A program made the position numbers and the translations under genes. The notes under the pieces were generated by a model. That model was not told the DNA's origin and did not search any database. It was given only the letters and a program-made list of their open reading frames with translations. DNA of 16,987 nt from Bacillota bacterium (GTDB taxonomy: Bacteria; Bacillota; UBA4882; UBA8346): contig JAEYRX010000050.1 in NCBI GenBank assembly GCA_023435225.1, positions 1 through 16,987 of the forward strand. The letters are read 5' to 3'. Every line of letters begins with the position of its first letter. Positions within the stretch are counted from its first letter, which is position 1. Of the stretch, positions 8,132 through 14,320 are shown in pieces.

Positions 8132-8518
8132 TTAATGTAGATTTTGAGATTCTTTTCTAATTGCTATAACCTCTTTAACTCTTTGGTTTATCTGTTGTAA
8201 TACTGTTTCAATATTATACTCTATATCATCATTAGAAAATCTCAATACCGTGATATCACGTAACATTATTTCATTTTCCCGGTAATCATCATACTCTTTT
8301 TGTTTTTGGTGAATAGGTCCGTCAACCTCAATAGCCAATCTGGCCTCACTGCAATAAAAATCAGCAATATATCTCCCGATCCCATACTGCCTCCGGAATT
8401 TATATCCCCCTAATCGCCTGTCCCGCAATCTTTCCCATAATTTCTTCTCCGCACCAGTTTGTCCTTTCCGCAAATCCCTGGCAATTTGGACTATATACTT
8501 CGGCGTATCTCTCCGCAT
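8132..8518 (-). CDS. DUF559 Vsr-like endonuclease-domain protein
   Basis: This 128-residue protein matches the DUF559 family, relatives of the Vsr mismatch endonuclease with a PD-(D/E)XK-type fold. The typical order is visible: LRKGQTGAEKKLWERLRDRR (16-35), GYKFRRQYGIGRYIADFYC (38-56), LAIEVDG (61-67), and VLRFSNDDI (91-99). Asp53, Glu64 and Asp66 are the likely metal-binding residues. A longer frame starts at 8542, but ATG 8518 has GGAGG 7 nt upstream and begins at the family's usual position. The gene interrupts the normal hsdR-hsdM order and is bracketed by inverted palindromes at 8032-8067 and 8593-8630. Its cellular role is not established; nicking or repair activity is inferred from the fold. 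Confidence 0.88.
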   Translation of the reverse strand: MRRDTPKYIVQIARDLRKGQTGAEKKLWERLRDRRLGGYKFRRQYGIGRYIADFYCSEARLAIEVDGPIHQKQKEYDDYRENEIMLRDITVLRFSNDDIEYNIETVLQQINQRVKEVIAIRKESQNLH

Positions 8519-8592
8519 ATTAAACCTCCGAACCAGAACCAAATCCTAAAAATAAGCCACGAGAACTAGAACGAAATCGTTAACCGAGTACT

Positions 8593-8630
8593 CCCTTCTC
8601 CCGATGTGGGAGAAGGGCCGGGGATGAGGG
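8593..8630 (-). repeat. Dispersed palindromic repeat, right flank of the DUF559 gene
   Basis: A perfect 10-bp stem (8593-8602/8608-8617) with loop GATGT is followed by CCGGGGATGAGGG, the inverse of the CCCTCATCCC lead found at 6427. It begins 75 bp before the DUF559 start and ends 14 bp after the hsdR stop, so it could also act as an intercistronic hairpin. Confidence 0.75.
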
Positions 8631-8643
8631 CCGAAACCGGAGC

Positions 8644-11010
8644 CTAAGCAGCATAAATCGCCTTCTCCAACTCACTAACCGCCATCTGATACTCATCAAA
8701 CCCACCGAACATCTCAATAATCTCCATCGGCGTCCCAAACTCGGTAAAAGGATTGATCGTCAATATTTGAGTCTCTTCAATGTTGGTCACACCTTCATCC
8801 GCATACTTGTCCAATAAAGCTGCTATAACCCGTTGCGCTTGTTCGCCGTATTTGGTAAAGTAATCTCGTTTCCGAACATTCTCAGCCCGTTCTTTCCTGG
8901 TTAACGGCGGTTTATCCCAGGCTACATGACAGATTATATCAAAAGGATCTAAGTCTTTCCCGATCTCTTCCGCTAACGCTTCAAAGAAAATACCTTCATT
9001 GGCAAGTTCTTCGATAATCGCTTGCTTCTTCTCAGCATCGCTCCATTTTCTCAAAAAGTCGTCAAGTGAAGCAAATTCCTTATCAATTGTCTTTTTGGTG
9101 TAATCTTTTAGGGATTCCGTGACCAATTTTCCATTGGCATCATAGTATTGAACCCGTTCGGCAATAACGGAAACCGGTACATCTCCAACAACGTAACGTG
9201 TAGGTTGAGGCCCCTCTGGACCAAATGGTCCATCCGGTCCCGGACCCGGAGGAGATGTTGGACCCGGTTTCTTTCCTCCGCCAGGTTCATGACCTTCACC
9301 GGGCTCATCCGGCGGTACAGGCGGATCTCCTGGTTTTGGGGTATATATAACCACAGGATCACCGTCAAAATTCGGATCAGCAAACAATTCAGTCGCTTTT
9401 TTAAAGTCCATAATAGTAAAATAGAACTTATTATAATCCTCGTTAATGCGGGTTCCGCGCCCAATAATCTGTTTAAACTCCGTCATCGATTGAATATGTT
9501 GGTCTAGTACGATTAATTTACAGGTTTGAGCATCTACCCCGGTTGACATCAATTTCGAAGTAGTTGTAATAACCGGATATTTTGATTCCGGAAAGATAAA
9601 GTTATCAAGTTCGATTTTGCCTTCTTCATTATCACCGGTAATCCGCATCACATATTTGGCGTTCTCCGCCACCAAATCAGCGTTTTCATTGACTAAAGCC
9701 TGTCGCATCCGTTCGGCATGGTCTATATTGTCACAAAAGACAATTGTCTTGTCAAAACGGTTGGTCTGTTTTAAAAATTCACTGACTTTATTAGCAACCA
9801 ATTCCGTCCGTTTTTCAAGTACTAAGTTTCGGTCCATATCTCTCAGGTTATAAATACGATCTTCAATTATTTTGCCGTTTTTATCTAGCTTCCCTTTTTC
9901 CGGCCTCCATCCTTCCAAATCTTTATCAATATCTATACGTATAACTTTATAGGGTGCTAGAAAACCGTCATCAATACCCTGGCGTAATGAATAGGTGTAA
10001 ATAGGTTCTCCGAAATAATGAATGTTGGAAACATCTCTGGTCTCTTTCGGGGTTGCTGTTAACCCAATCTGAGTCGCCGAGCTAAAATATTCAAGTATTT
10101 GTCGCCAATTAGCATCTTCCGCCGCACTTCCACGATGGCACTCGTCAACCACAATCAAATCAAAAAAGTCCTTAGAAAATTGTTTATAAACATTCTTTTC
10201 CTCTTCAGTGCCGGTAACAGCTTGATACAAACAAAGATATATTTCGTATGATTTATTGGCTTGTCGCTTTTGAATCTTAGTCATAGCGGAACCAAACGGT
10301 TTAAAGTCGTTAGTCATAGTTTGGTCGACCAAGATATTCCGATCAGCCAAAAATAAGATTCGTTTCTTAGTACGTGACTTCCATAACCGCCAAATAATCT
10401 GAAATGCGGTAAAAGTCTTGCCTGTTCCCGTGGCCATAACCAATAAAATTCGATTTTGTCCTTTGGCAATCGCTTCAATGGTTTTATTAATAGCCAATAA
10501 TTGATAATAACGGGGTATTTTGTTCCCGCCATCGCTATAATAATCCTGGGTAATAATCGTTTCTTGTTCTTGGGTAATTCCTTTAAATTCACACCACATT
10601 CGCCATAAAGTTTCCGGCGCGGGAAACTCAGTCAGTCCTATTTCACGTTCCATCTGCCCGTCGGTTGCTATACTATTATGAAAGAGAAATCCATCACCAT
10701 TGGAACTAAAAACAAACGGGACTTGCAATAGCTCCGCATAACCCAATCCTTGTTGCATCCCGTCTCCAATAGAATGATTATTATCTTTAGCTTCAATAAC
10801 TGCAATAGGAATATTAGGTTTATAAAAAAGAACATAGTCAGCCCGTTTGTTTTTTGCCCTGGTATGCTGTTGGCCGCGAACTATGATCCGGCCTTTGGTA
10901 AGCGGAAATTCCTCAAGAATTTGCGTAAAAGTATCCCACCCGGCTTTTTCAAGGGCTGGAGTAATGAATTTAGTACAAATATCTCTTTCCGTTAGTTCTT
11001 TTTTATTCAT
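8644..11010 (-). CDS. hsdR: Type I restriction enzyme motor/nuclease subunit HsdR (EcoEI-like)
   Basis: The 788-residue subunit translocates DNA with ATP and cuts it when HsdS-bound sites are unmethylated. The N-terminal nuclease domain shows RADYVL (Asp58) and VIEAK (Glu73, Lys75). The SF2 helicase motor shows Walker A ATGTGKT (193-199), DECH (289-292), GLTATPK (316-322) and IGRGTR (516-521). A Pro/Gly-rich tract (about 558-603) then joins the EcoEI_R_C-type C-terminal domain. ATG 11010 has a weak AGAGAG-type ribosome binding site. It is the first gene of the operon; the 145 bp upstream are AT-rich and show no strong promoter match. All motifs are intact. Confidence 0.95.
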   Translation of the reverse strand: MNKKELTERDICTKFITPALEKAGWDTFTQILEEFPLTKGRIIVRGQQHTRAKNKRADYVLFYKPNIPIAVIEAKDNNHSIGDGMQQGLGYAELLQVPFVFSSNGDGFLFHNSIATDGQMEREIGLTEFPAPETLWRMWCEFKGITQEQETIITQDYYSDGGNKIPRYYQLLAINKTIEAIAKGQNRILLVMATGTGKTFTAFQIIWRLWKSRTKKRILFLADRNILVDQTMTNDFKPFGSAMTKIQKRQANKSYEIYLCLYQAVTGTEEEKNVYKQFSKDFFDLIVVDECHRGSAAEDANWRQILEYFSSATQIGLTATPKETRDVSNIHYFGEPIYTYSLRQGIDDGFLAPYKVIRIDIDKDLEGWRPEKGKLDKNGKIIEDRIYNLRDMDRNLVLEKRTELVANKVSEFLKQTNRFDKTIVFCDNIDHAERMRQALVNENADLVAENAKYVMRITGDNEEGKIELDNFIFPESKYPVITTTSKLMSTGVDAQTCKLIVLDQHIQSMTEFKQIIGRGTRINEDYNKFYFTIMDFKKATELFADPNFDGDPVVIYTPKPGDPPVPPDEPGEGHEPGGGKKPGPTSPPGPGPDGPFGPEGPQPTRYVVGDVPVSVIAERVQYYDANGKLVTESLKDYTKKTIDKEFASLDDFLRKWSDAEKKQAIIEELANEGIFFEALAEEIGKDLDPFDIICHVAWDKPPLTRKERAENVRKRDYFTKYGEQAQRVIAALLDKYADEGVTNIEETQILTINPFTEFGTPMEIIEMFGGFDEYQMAVSELEKAIYAA

Positions 11011-11155
11011 CAGAATTCTCTCTTCTTTAATTTTTACCCCAAATTCGTAATAGTTTTCTGTCTTTAATACTTTTTTAAAAATACAACAATATTAATGTTT
11101 TTCTCCGTTTTCCTATGTTTTCCTGCTAGTTTTATTTAATAAGGGTAAAACCTTA

Positions 11156-11323
11156 CTAGGAATGATTCTGTTTCGGTACCAACTCCACCCAACAATGCCC
11201 CGAATAATCCACATCTTTCCCCGTCGAAACCTCAAACCCCTTAATCCCCCGATCCTTCTCCAACAATTCCTTCCTCCTGATCCTAAGCAACTCATTCACC
11301 GCCCGGATCTCCTGCTCCGTCAT
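11156..11323 (-). CDS. Small hypothetical protein (55 aa)
   Basis: An open frame starts with ATG 11323, reads MTEQEIRAVNELLRIRRKEL, continues through a charged stretch to GFEVSTGKDVDYSGHCWVEL (30-49), and ends in a polar tail. The amphipathic helix plus strand-like end looks like a folded small protein, and codon use is G-rich (GGG, TTG, GAG) unlike its neighbours. There is no convincing ribosome binding site, and the 7-bp repeat array at 11334-11368 begins 10 bp upstream of the start. It lies upstream of hsdR in the same direction. I do not recognise the family. Confidence 0.45.
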   Translation of the reverse strand: MTEQEIRAVNELLRIRRKELLEKDRGIKGFEVSTGKDVDYSGHCWVELVPKQNHS

Positions 11324-11333
11324 CTCAAATTCC

Positions 11334-11457
11334 GTTACGGGTTATGCGTTAAGCGTTATGCGTAAAATCATTTTTCGGGGTAAGTTTCTTAATGTTTTTT
11401 ATAACTTTCATAATTAGCAAACACAACGCGTAACGCGGTACTCGTAACGCATAACGA
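11334..11457. repeat. Inverted pair of degenerate 7-bp repeat arrays (GTTATGC / GTAACGC)
   Basis: Heptads at 11334-11368 read GTTACGG, GTTATGC, GTTAAGC, GTTATGC, GTAAAAT. Heptads at 11423-11457 read ACAACGC, GTAACGC, GGTACTC, GTAACGC, ATAACGA. The second array is close to the reverse complement of the first, so they could pair across about 54 bp. GGGGTAA after the first array and TTACCCC after the second (near 11470-11485) form another inverted match. Confidence 0.75.
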
Positions 11458-11500
11458 CTTTGACCCGCAAGAATTACCCCAAAACGATGCGTAACTATCC

Positions 11501-11647
11501 TTACTGAATACTTTTTATTAGACTCCCAATCTTTCTCCCTACTTTATCAATAGCTTCGTATAATATATCAAACTGCTCTTGAGAAAGTGCCTCATCCTGC
11601 GCCGCAAAACTCACCGCCAACTGCCGGACCGTAGCCAGGCCACCGGA
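11501..11647 (-). pseudogene. C-terminal remnant of a small helical protein
   Basis: A frame of 48 codons without a suitable start follows an in-frame stop. It reads GGLATVRQLAVSFAAQDEAL, then SQEQFDILYEAIDKVGRK and a short basic end. Regular heptad-like hydrophobic spacing suggests two amphipathic helices. An internal GTG could start a 37-aa product, but there is no ribosome binding site before it. It is most simply read as the 3' end of a gene whose start has been lost. The family is unknown. Confidence 0.4.
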
Positions 11648-11698
11648 TTACAAGAGATTTTTTATGAGCAATGGTTGGTAGATATGGCTCATGCGCAT

Positions 11699-11883
11699 TT
11701 ATATATCATCGCAATAGATTACTTTAAAGCTTGCATAAATTGCGATATATTTCCTTGATTTATAAGATGAAAAAAGTTCAATAATTTCAACATTCACAGC
11801 CGGCTTTAGGGATGTGAATTCTAAAATCAAGCTTTTTTCAGGTTATATTTGGTGAGGAAGTTTTTAAGTTCTTCGAAGGTCAT
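11699..11883 (-). pseudogene. Small gene split by a -1 frameshift in a run of six A
   Basis: ATG 11883 has a strong GGAGG 8 nt upstream and encodes MTFEELKNFLTKYNLKKA before a stop at 11827. Reading on in the -1 frame from the A6 run gives KSLILEFTSLKPAVNVEIIE, then LFSSYKSRKYIAIYASFKVI and a stop at 11699. Together they make a coherent protein of about 61 residues. A one-base deletion in the A run is the simplest cause; slippage during expression is possible. No family is recognised. Confidence 0.45.
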
Positions 11884-11992
11884 AGGGTTTGCCTCCAATG
11901 GTGTTAATGAATTTCAAAATTTTTGAGCTTTAACGATGAAGCAATTTAATGCTTTGAATACTTAGCTCCGCCTGTACACTGTTCCGGCGGCG

Positions 11993-12022
11993 GGTTACTT
12001 TTTGTACGACCAAAAAGTAACC
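11993..12022. repeat. Perfect 11-bp stem-loop
   Basis: GGTTACTTTTT (11993-12003) and AAAAAGTAACC (12012-12022) are perfect inverted arms around an 8-nt loop. From memory, similar GTTACTTTTTG...CAAAAAGTAACC sequences recur in intergenic DNA of many bacteria, so this is probably a dispersed palindrome and not a terminator specific to a neighbour. Confidence 0.6.
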
Positions 12023-12066
12023 AAAAAGTCGTCGGCACCTAACTAAACTGAAAAACTTTATTTAAG

Positions 12067-12096
12067 ATTTCGCATTCCAAAAGCCGAATGCGAAAT
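12067..12096. repeat. Perfect 11-bp inverted repeat
   Basis: ATTTCGCATTC (12067-12077) and GAATGCGAAAT (12086-12096) are perfect arms around an 8-nt loop, CAAAAGCC. No T-run follows on either strand, so a terminator role is unlikely. Confidence 0.6.
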
Positions 12097-12129
12097 AATA
12101 TATAATGGAATTTTTCATGTAAATCAAGG

Positions 12130-12179
12130 AAATATGTTGCATTTAAATACTGTGACCTAAAAAGTAATGCAACATATTT
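12130..12179. repeat. Perfect 14-bp inverted repeat
   Basis: AAATATGTTGCATT (12130-12143) and AATGCAACATATTT (12166-12179) are perfect arms around a 22-nt loop. Flanking bases (AATCAA outside the left arm, its complement outside the right) extend the match with a short gap. It may be the core of a small mobile repeat or a protein binding site. Confidence 0.6.
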
Positions 12180-12322
12180 GATTCCGAACCTCCCTCATGT
12201 CTCCTCACGTCCTGTTCGGAGTCGGAGTTTTTGATTTGAATGACGCCTACATCCAATGTAGCCGTCTTCTAAGCTTTTTCTGTGTGCCGACGGTGAGAAA
12301 CATCATATTTCTATACCGCGCT

Positions 12323-12449
12323 GGTCAACCTCCATGTTGACCATATCGGAGTAGAAAAGTAAGCAGTTCATTTGGGGATTGTTAGGTATGCAATAAATAT
12401 TTTCATCAAAAAACCTCCTGAATAAACACCAATCGCCAACATGGAGGTT
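12323..12449. repeat. Inverted pair of self-complementary arms, about 127 bp apart end to end
   Basis: CAACCTCCATGTTG near 12325-12338 and CAACATGGAGGTTG near 12433-12446 are exact inverses of each other. Each is also the core of its own hairpin (GGTCAAC/GTTGACC on the left; GCCAAC/GTTGGC on the right). This is the same design as the palindrome pairs in the hsd operon but with an unrelated sequence. A tiny frame with a strong ribosome binding site lies between the arms. Confidence 0.6.
12368..12406 (-). CDS. Possible 12-aa leader-type peptide
   Basis: An AGGAGG ribosome binding site and ATG 12406 are followed by MKIFIAYLTIPK and a stop. It sits between the inverted arms at 12323-12449. The site is well formed but the frame is very short, and no gene follows closely on this strand, so it may be accidental. 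Confidence 0.2.
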   Translation of the reverse strand: MKIFIAYLTIPK

Positions 12450-12478
12450 GGCCGCGGCTTTGGTTCATGGACGAAACT

Positions 12479-12720
12479 TAGCCGTCGGGGCTAAAGGACC
12501 ACCCCAGAGGCCGGAAACATGACGTTGGAGGCCAAATTGGCCCAAATACTATCTTTCAAAGGTTTCCAAGCACGGTCCATGGATGGCCGTGCATAAAGGG
12601 GGTCCCGGGGGATGTGCCCACCGGGCGGCGGGTTTCCAAAGGGTGTTCCGTAACACCCTTGGCCCTAAGGGGTTCGGGGAAGTGGGCGACGTTCCCCGTT
12701 GGCCTCATTGATATACTTTA
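12479..12720. other. GC-rich, hairpin-dense non-coding block
   Basis: No plausible gene is seen on either strand. Successive hairpins are TAGCC/GGCTA (12479-12493), GGCCAA/TTGGCC (12530-12542), GCACGG/CCGTGC (12570-12592), CCAAAGGGTGTT/AACACCCTTGG (12636-12662, one bulged A), and a GGGGAA/TTCCCC pair near 12678-12698. Together with the inverted repeats from 12067 onward this gives about 650 bp of structured sequence. A non-coding RNA is possible, but I could not match it to a known class. Confidence 0.4.
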
Positions 12721-12799
12721 CTCGGTTTTTTTCTTTAGATCTTTACAAATAAAATAGGCCCCCTCGACCTCATCTCGACTGGACCCACTTTTCCTCAAC

Positions 12800-13300
12800 C
12801 TATTTATCTTTTTCCCTACTCTTCTCCCCCACCGCCGAAAAAGACTTTACAACCTGCGCCAGCATCTCCCTGGACCTTTCATCCCCCTGCCGCCACAACT
12901 TCGAAACCAACTGCAAAACCTCTTTCAAATCAGTATCAAGATCTTCCTTTATCGAATTACTCATTGTCACAGAAGACTGAAACTCCGCGAATTGTGGGTT
13001 ATTTAAAACATTTGCCAAACCTTCACTAAACTTTTGTCCGCCCAAAATAGTGATGCCTTTTTCAATATACTCTTCAGGAGATAATAACATCTCACCTTCA
13101 CCGGTAAGTATCCAATCAGGATTAACTAAAAACCGTGCCATCAAAGCATCAAGAAAAAGATCCGTCGGTGCTTGAACATCAGTTTCAATTCTAGAAACGG
13201 TAGACAAATGCACATTAATTACCTGAACAAATTGCTTTCGGGTTAGTTTAAAATGCTCTCTAGCTTGTTGTACTCTATTACCAATTGAATTCTTGTGCAT
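12800..13300 (-). CDS. XRE-family HTH transcriptional repressor
   Basis: This 166-residue regulator has a lambda-repressor-type helix-turn-helix at about residues 5-66 (IGNRVQQAREHFKLTRKQF, then LSTVSRIET), ending in the NPDWILTGEGEML segment typical of Clostridia and phage XRE proteins. The C-terminal half is helical and polar, with no LexA-type peptidase. The frame extends to 13339, but that start would lie on the promoter core; ATG 13300 has AAGGAG 11 nt upstream and begins at the domain edge. A divergent consensus promoter with a palindrome in its spacer lies just upstream, so it probably represses that promoter and perhaps itself. It resembles a phage or mobile-element immunity repressor whose partner genes are missing. 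Confidence 0.88.
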   Translation of the reverse strand: MHKNSIGNRVQQAREHFKLTRKQFVQVINVHLSTVSRIETDVQAPTDLFLDALMARFLVNPDWILTGEGEMLLSPEEYIEKGITILGGQKFSEGLANVLNNPQFAEFQSSVTMSNSIKEDLDTDLKEVLQLVSKLWRQGDERSREMLAQVVKSFSAVGEKSREKDK

Positions 13301-13315
13301 ATCGAAATTTTCTCC

Positions 13316-13344
13316 TTGACACTTTTGCAATTTGCACATATAAT
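13316..13344 (+). promoter_or_regulatory. Perfect sigma-A promoter with palindromic operator in the spacer
   Basis: TTGACA (13316-13321) and TATAAT (13339-13344) are exact consensus boxes separated by 17 bp. The spacer contains TGCAATTTGCA (13326-13336), an 11-bp palindrome with a single central base, placed where a bound repressor would block RNA polymerase. It points away from the repressor gene at 12800-13300, toward the repeat arrays and the Spo0E-like gene. The boxes and palindrome are seen directly; binding by the repressor is inferred. Confidence 0.8.
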
Positions 13345-13521
13345 AAAACCATAATTACAAATACTGTCTTAACATGCAATTCCCAACAAAACAACCAGCA
13401 AACAGGCAACACACCCAAGGCCCAAATCTTCTTTTTGAGCCCTGCTTAAGTATTGCCAAAAATTACAATCAATCCTTATTATATCACTATGTAGCTAAAG
13501 TAAGCAAGAACGAGGAAGAAG

Positions 13522-13598
13522 GCATTAAGCACTGGGCATTAGGCATTAGGTTTTTTGAGGAGATAGGATAGGCACTAGGCTTCGGGTATTAGGATGTA
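13522..13598 (+). repeat. Degenerate 7-bp repeat array (GCATTAG type)
   Basis: Heptads at 13522-13549 read GCATTAA, GCACTGG, GCATTAG, GCATTAG. After a short gap, 13571-13598 reads GGCACTA, GGCTTCG, GGTATTA, GGATGTA. The motif is the reverse complement of the CCTAATG arrays at 13755-13903, so the two groups face each other. The stretch from 13345 to 13909 otherwise holds no gene I can support. Confidence 0.7.
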
Positions 13599-13677
13599 AG
13601 CCAATAAACAGCCAATAGCCAAAAAACACTTTCATATAATCTAACATACTAAAAATACTTTCACAAATAACAGGTCG

Positions 13678-13716
13678 TTTCTCCTGCCTGAATAGGAGAA
13701 AGATAGAATGAGGCGG
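13678..13716 (-). repeat. Divergent copy of the dispersed palindrome family
   Basis: TTTCTCCT (13678-13685) and AGGAGAAA (13694-13701) form an 8-bp stem followed by GATAGAATGAGG, matching the CAAGAATGAGGG tail of the copy at 6532-6567. The loop is different and 8 nt long. Confidence 0.55.
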
Positions 13717-13754
13717 GGTGACCGGAGCATCAGCGAAACTCTTTTACTGCTTTT

Positions 13755-13903
13755 CCTAATGCCTAATGCCTATTGCCTATTGCCTGTTCTGTTTAATCCC
13801 GTAAATCCCGTCTAATAAAAAAAACTATAGACAACAGCTTTCAAATTCCTATTGTCTTTTGCCTTTCACCTAATGCCTAATGCCTGTTGCCTAATGCCTA
13901 TAA
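13755..13903 (+). repeat. Two degenerate 7-bp repeat arrays (CCTAATG type)
   Basis: 13755-13789 holds five heptads (CCTAATG twice, CCTATTG twice, CCTGTTC). 13848-13903 holds eight: CCTATTG, TCTTTTG, CCTTTCA, CCTAATG, CCTAATG, CCTGTTG, CCTAATG, CCTATAA. The second array ends 6 bp before the start codon of the Spo0E-like gene and so occupies the place of its ribosome binding site. Confidence 0.8.
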
Positions 13904-13909
13904 AAAAAC

Positions 13910-14083
13910 ATGTTCAAACTATTCACCCTAAAATCCAAAACTCGCCTTAAGGCAAAAATAGAACGCGCCCGGGCCCGTCTCCAAACCCTCTGGGACGCCA
14001 AAGGCTACACCGACGCCGAAGTCCTGGCCGCCGGAGCCGAGTTTGACAAGTTGTTGAATGAGTACCAACGAAGAAGGAGTTGA
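13910..14083 (+). CDS. Spo0E-like aspartyl-phosphate phosphatase
   Basis: This 57-residue protein fits the Spo0E family, which removes phosphate from Spo0A-P and delays sporulation. After a short basic start, residues 15-26 (AKIERARARLQT) form helix 1. KGYTDAEVL (31-39) matches the family turn (compare KGLTHPDVI in Spo0E), and AEFDKLLNEYQ (43-53) is helix 2. The usual S-x-E-L-D signature is here G-A-E-F-D: the Glu and Asp are kept but the Ser is Gly. The length is typical for small Spo0E-like proteins. No ribosome binding site is seen; a 7-bp repeat array abuts the start and another begins right after the stop. It may be read from the promoter at 13316-13344. Confidence 0.78.
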   Translation: MFKLFTLKSKTRLKAKIERARARLQTLWDAKGYTDAEVLAAGAEFDKLLNEYQRRRS

Positions 14084-14181
14084 GGAGACAGGAGCCAGGA
14101 GACAGGAGTCAGGATTGCCTGTTGCCTTACCAATATGTATTTAAAAATTCTCAATTCTCAATTTTCAATTCTCAATTGATA
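14084..14181 (+). repeat. Two further 7-bp repeat arrays (GGAGACA and ATTCTCA types)
   Basis: 14084-14125 reads GGAGACA, GGAGCCA, GGAGACA, GGAGTCA, GGATTGC, CTGTTGC, starting directly after the stop codon of the Spo0E-like gene. 14147-14181 reads ATTCTCA, ATTCTCA, ATTTTCA, ATTCTCA, ATTGATA, ending 4 bp before the ribosome binding site of the next small gene. The two motifs are unrelated in sequence to each other and to the other arrays but share the period. Confidence 0.8.
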
Positions 14182-14197
14182 ATCCGGAGGTATTCCC

Positions 14198-14320
14198 ATG
14201 AAAAAATCTCTAAAATCATTCTTCATTTTCTTCTATGAACTTGGGACCATTATTGTGTTTATTATCTATGTAACCTTTGAAAAAGTCAGTCGATCGGTCA
14301 AGAAAAGCGAGAATAATTAA
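14198..14320 (+). CDS. Small single-helix membrane peptide (40 aa)
   Basis: ATG 14198 has a strong GGAGG 7 nt upstream, the best ribosome binding site on the plus strand of this region. The product has a basic start (MKKSLKS), one hydrophobic segment (about residues 8-26, FFIFFYELGTIIVFIIYVT) and a basic, polar tail (about 29-40). It is likely inserted in the membrane. It lies 114 bp after the Spo0E-like gene in the same direction and may share its transcript. No family is recognised; small toxin-like or regulatory membrane peptides look similar. Confidence 0.55.
   Translation: MKKSLKSFFIFFYELGTIIVFIIYVTFEKVSRSVKKSENN

Noticed and set aside
9148..9507. 119-aa plus-strand frame opposite hsdR
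   Set aside because: It lies wholly opposite an intact, motif-complete hsdR frame and is explained by the GC-biased linker sequence.
13374..13571. 65-aa plus-strand frame just after the consensus promoter
   Set aside because: It has no ribosome binding site, runs into the 7-bp repeat array, and shows no protein-like pattern; the transcript may exist but this product is unlikely.
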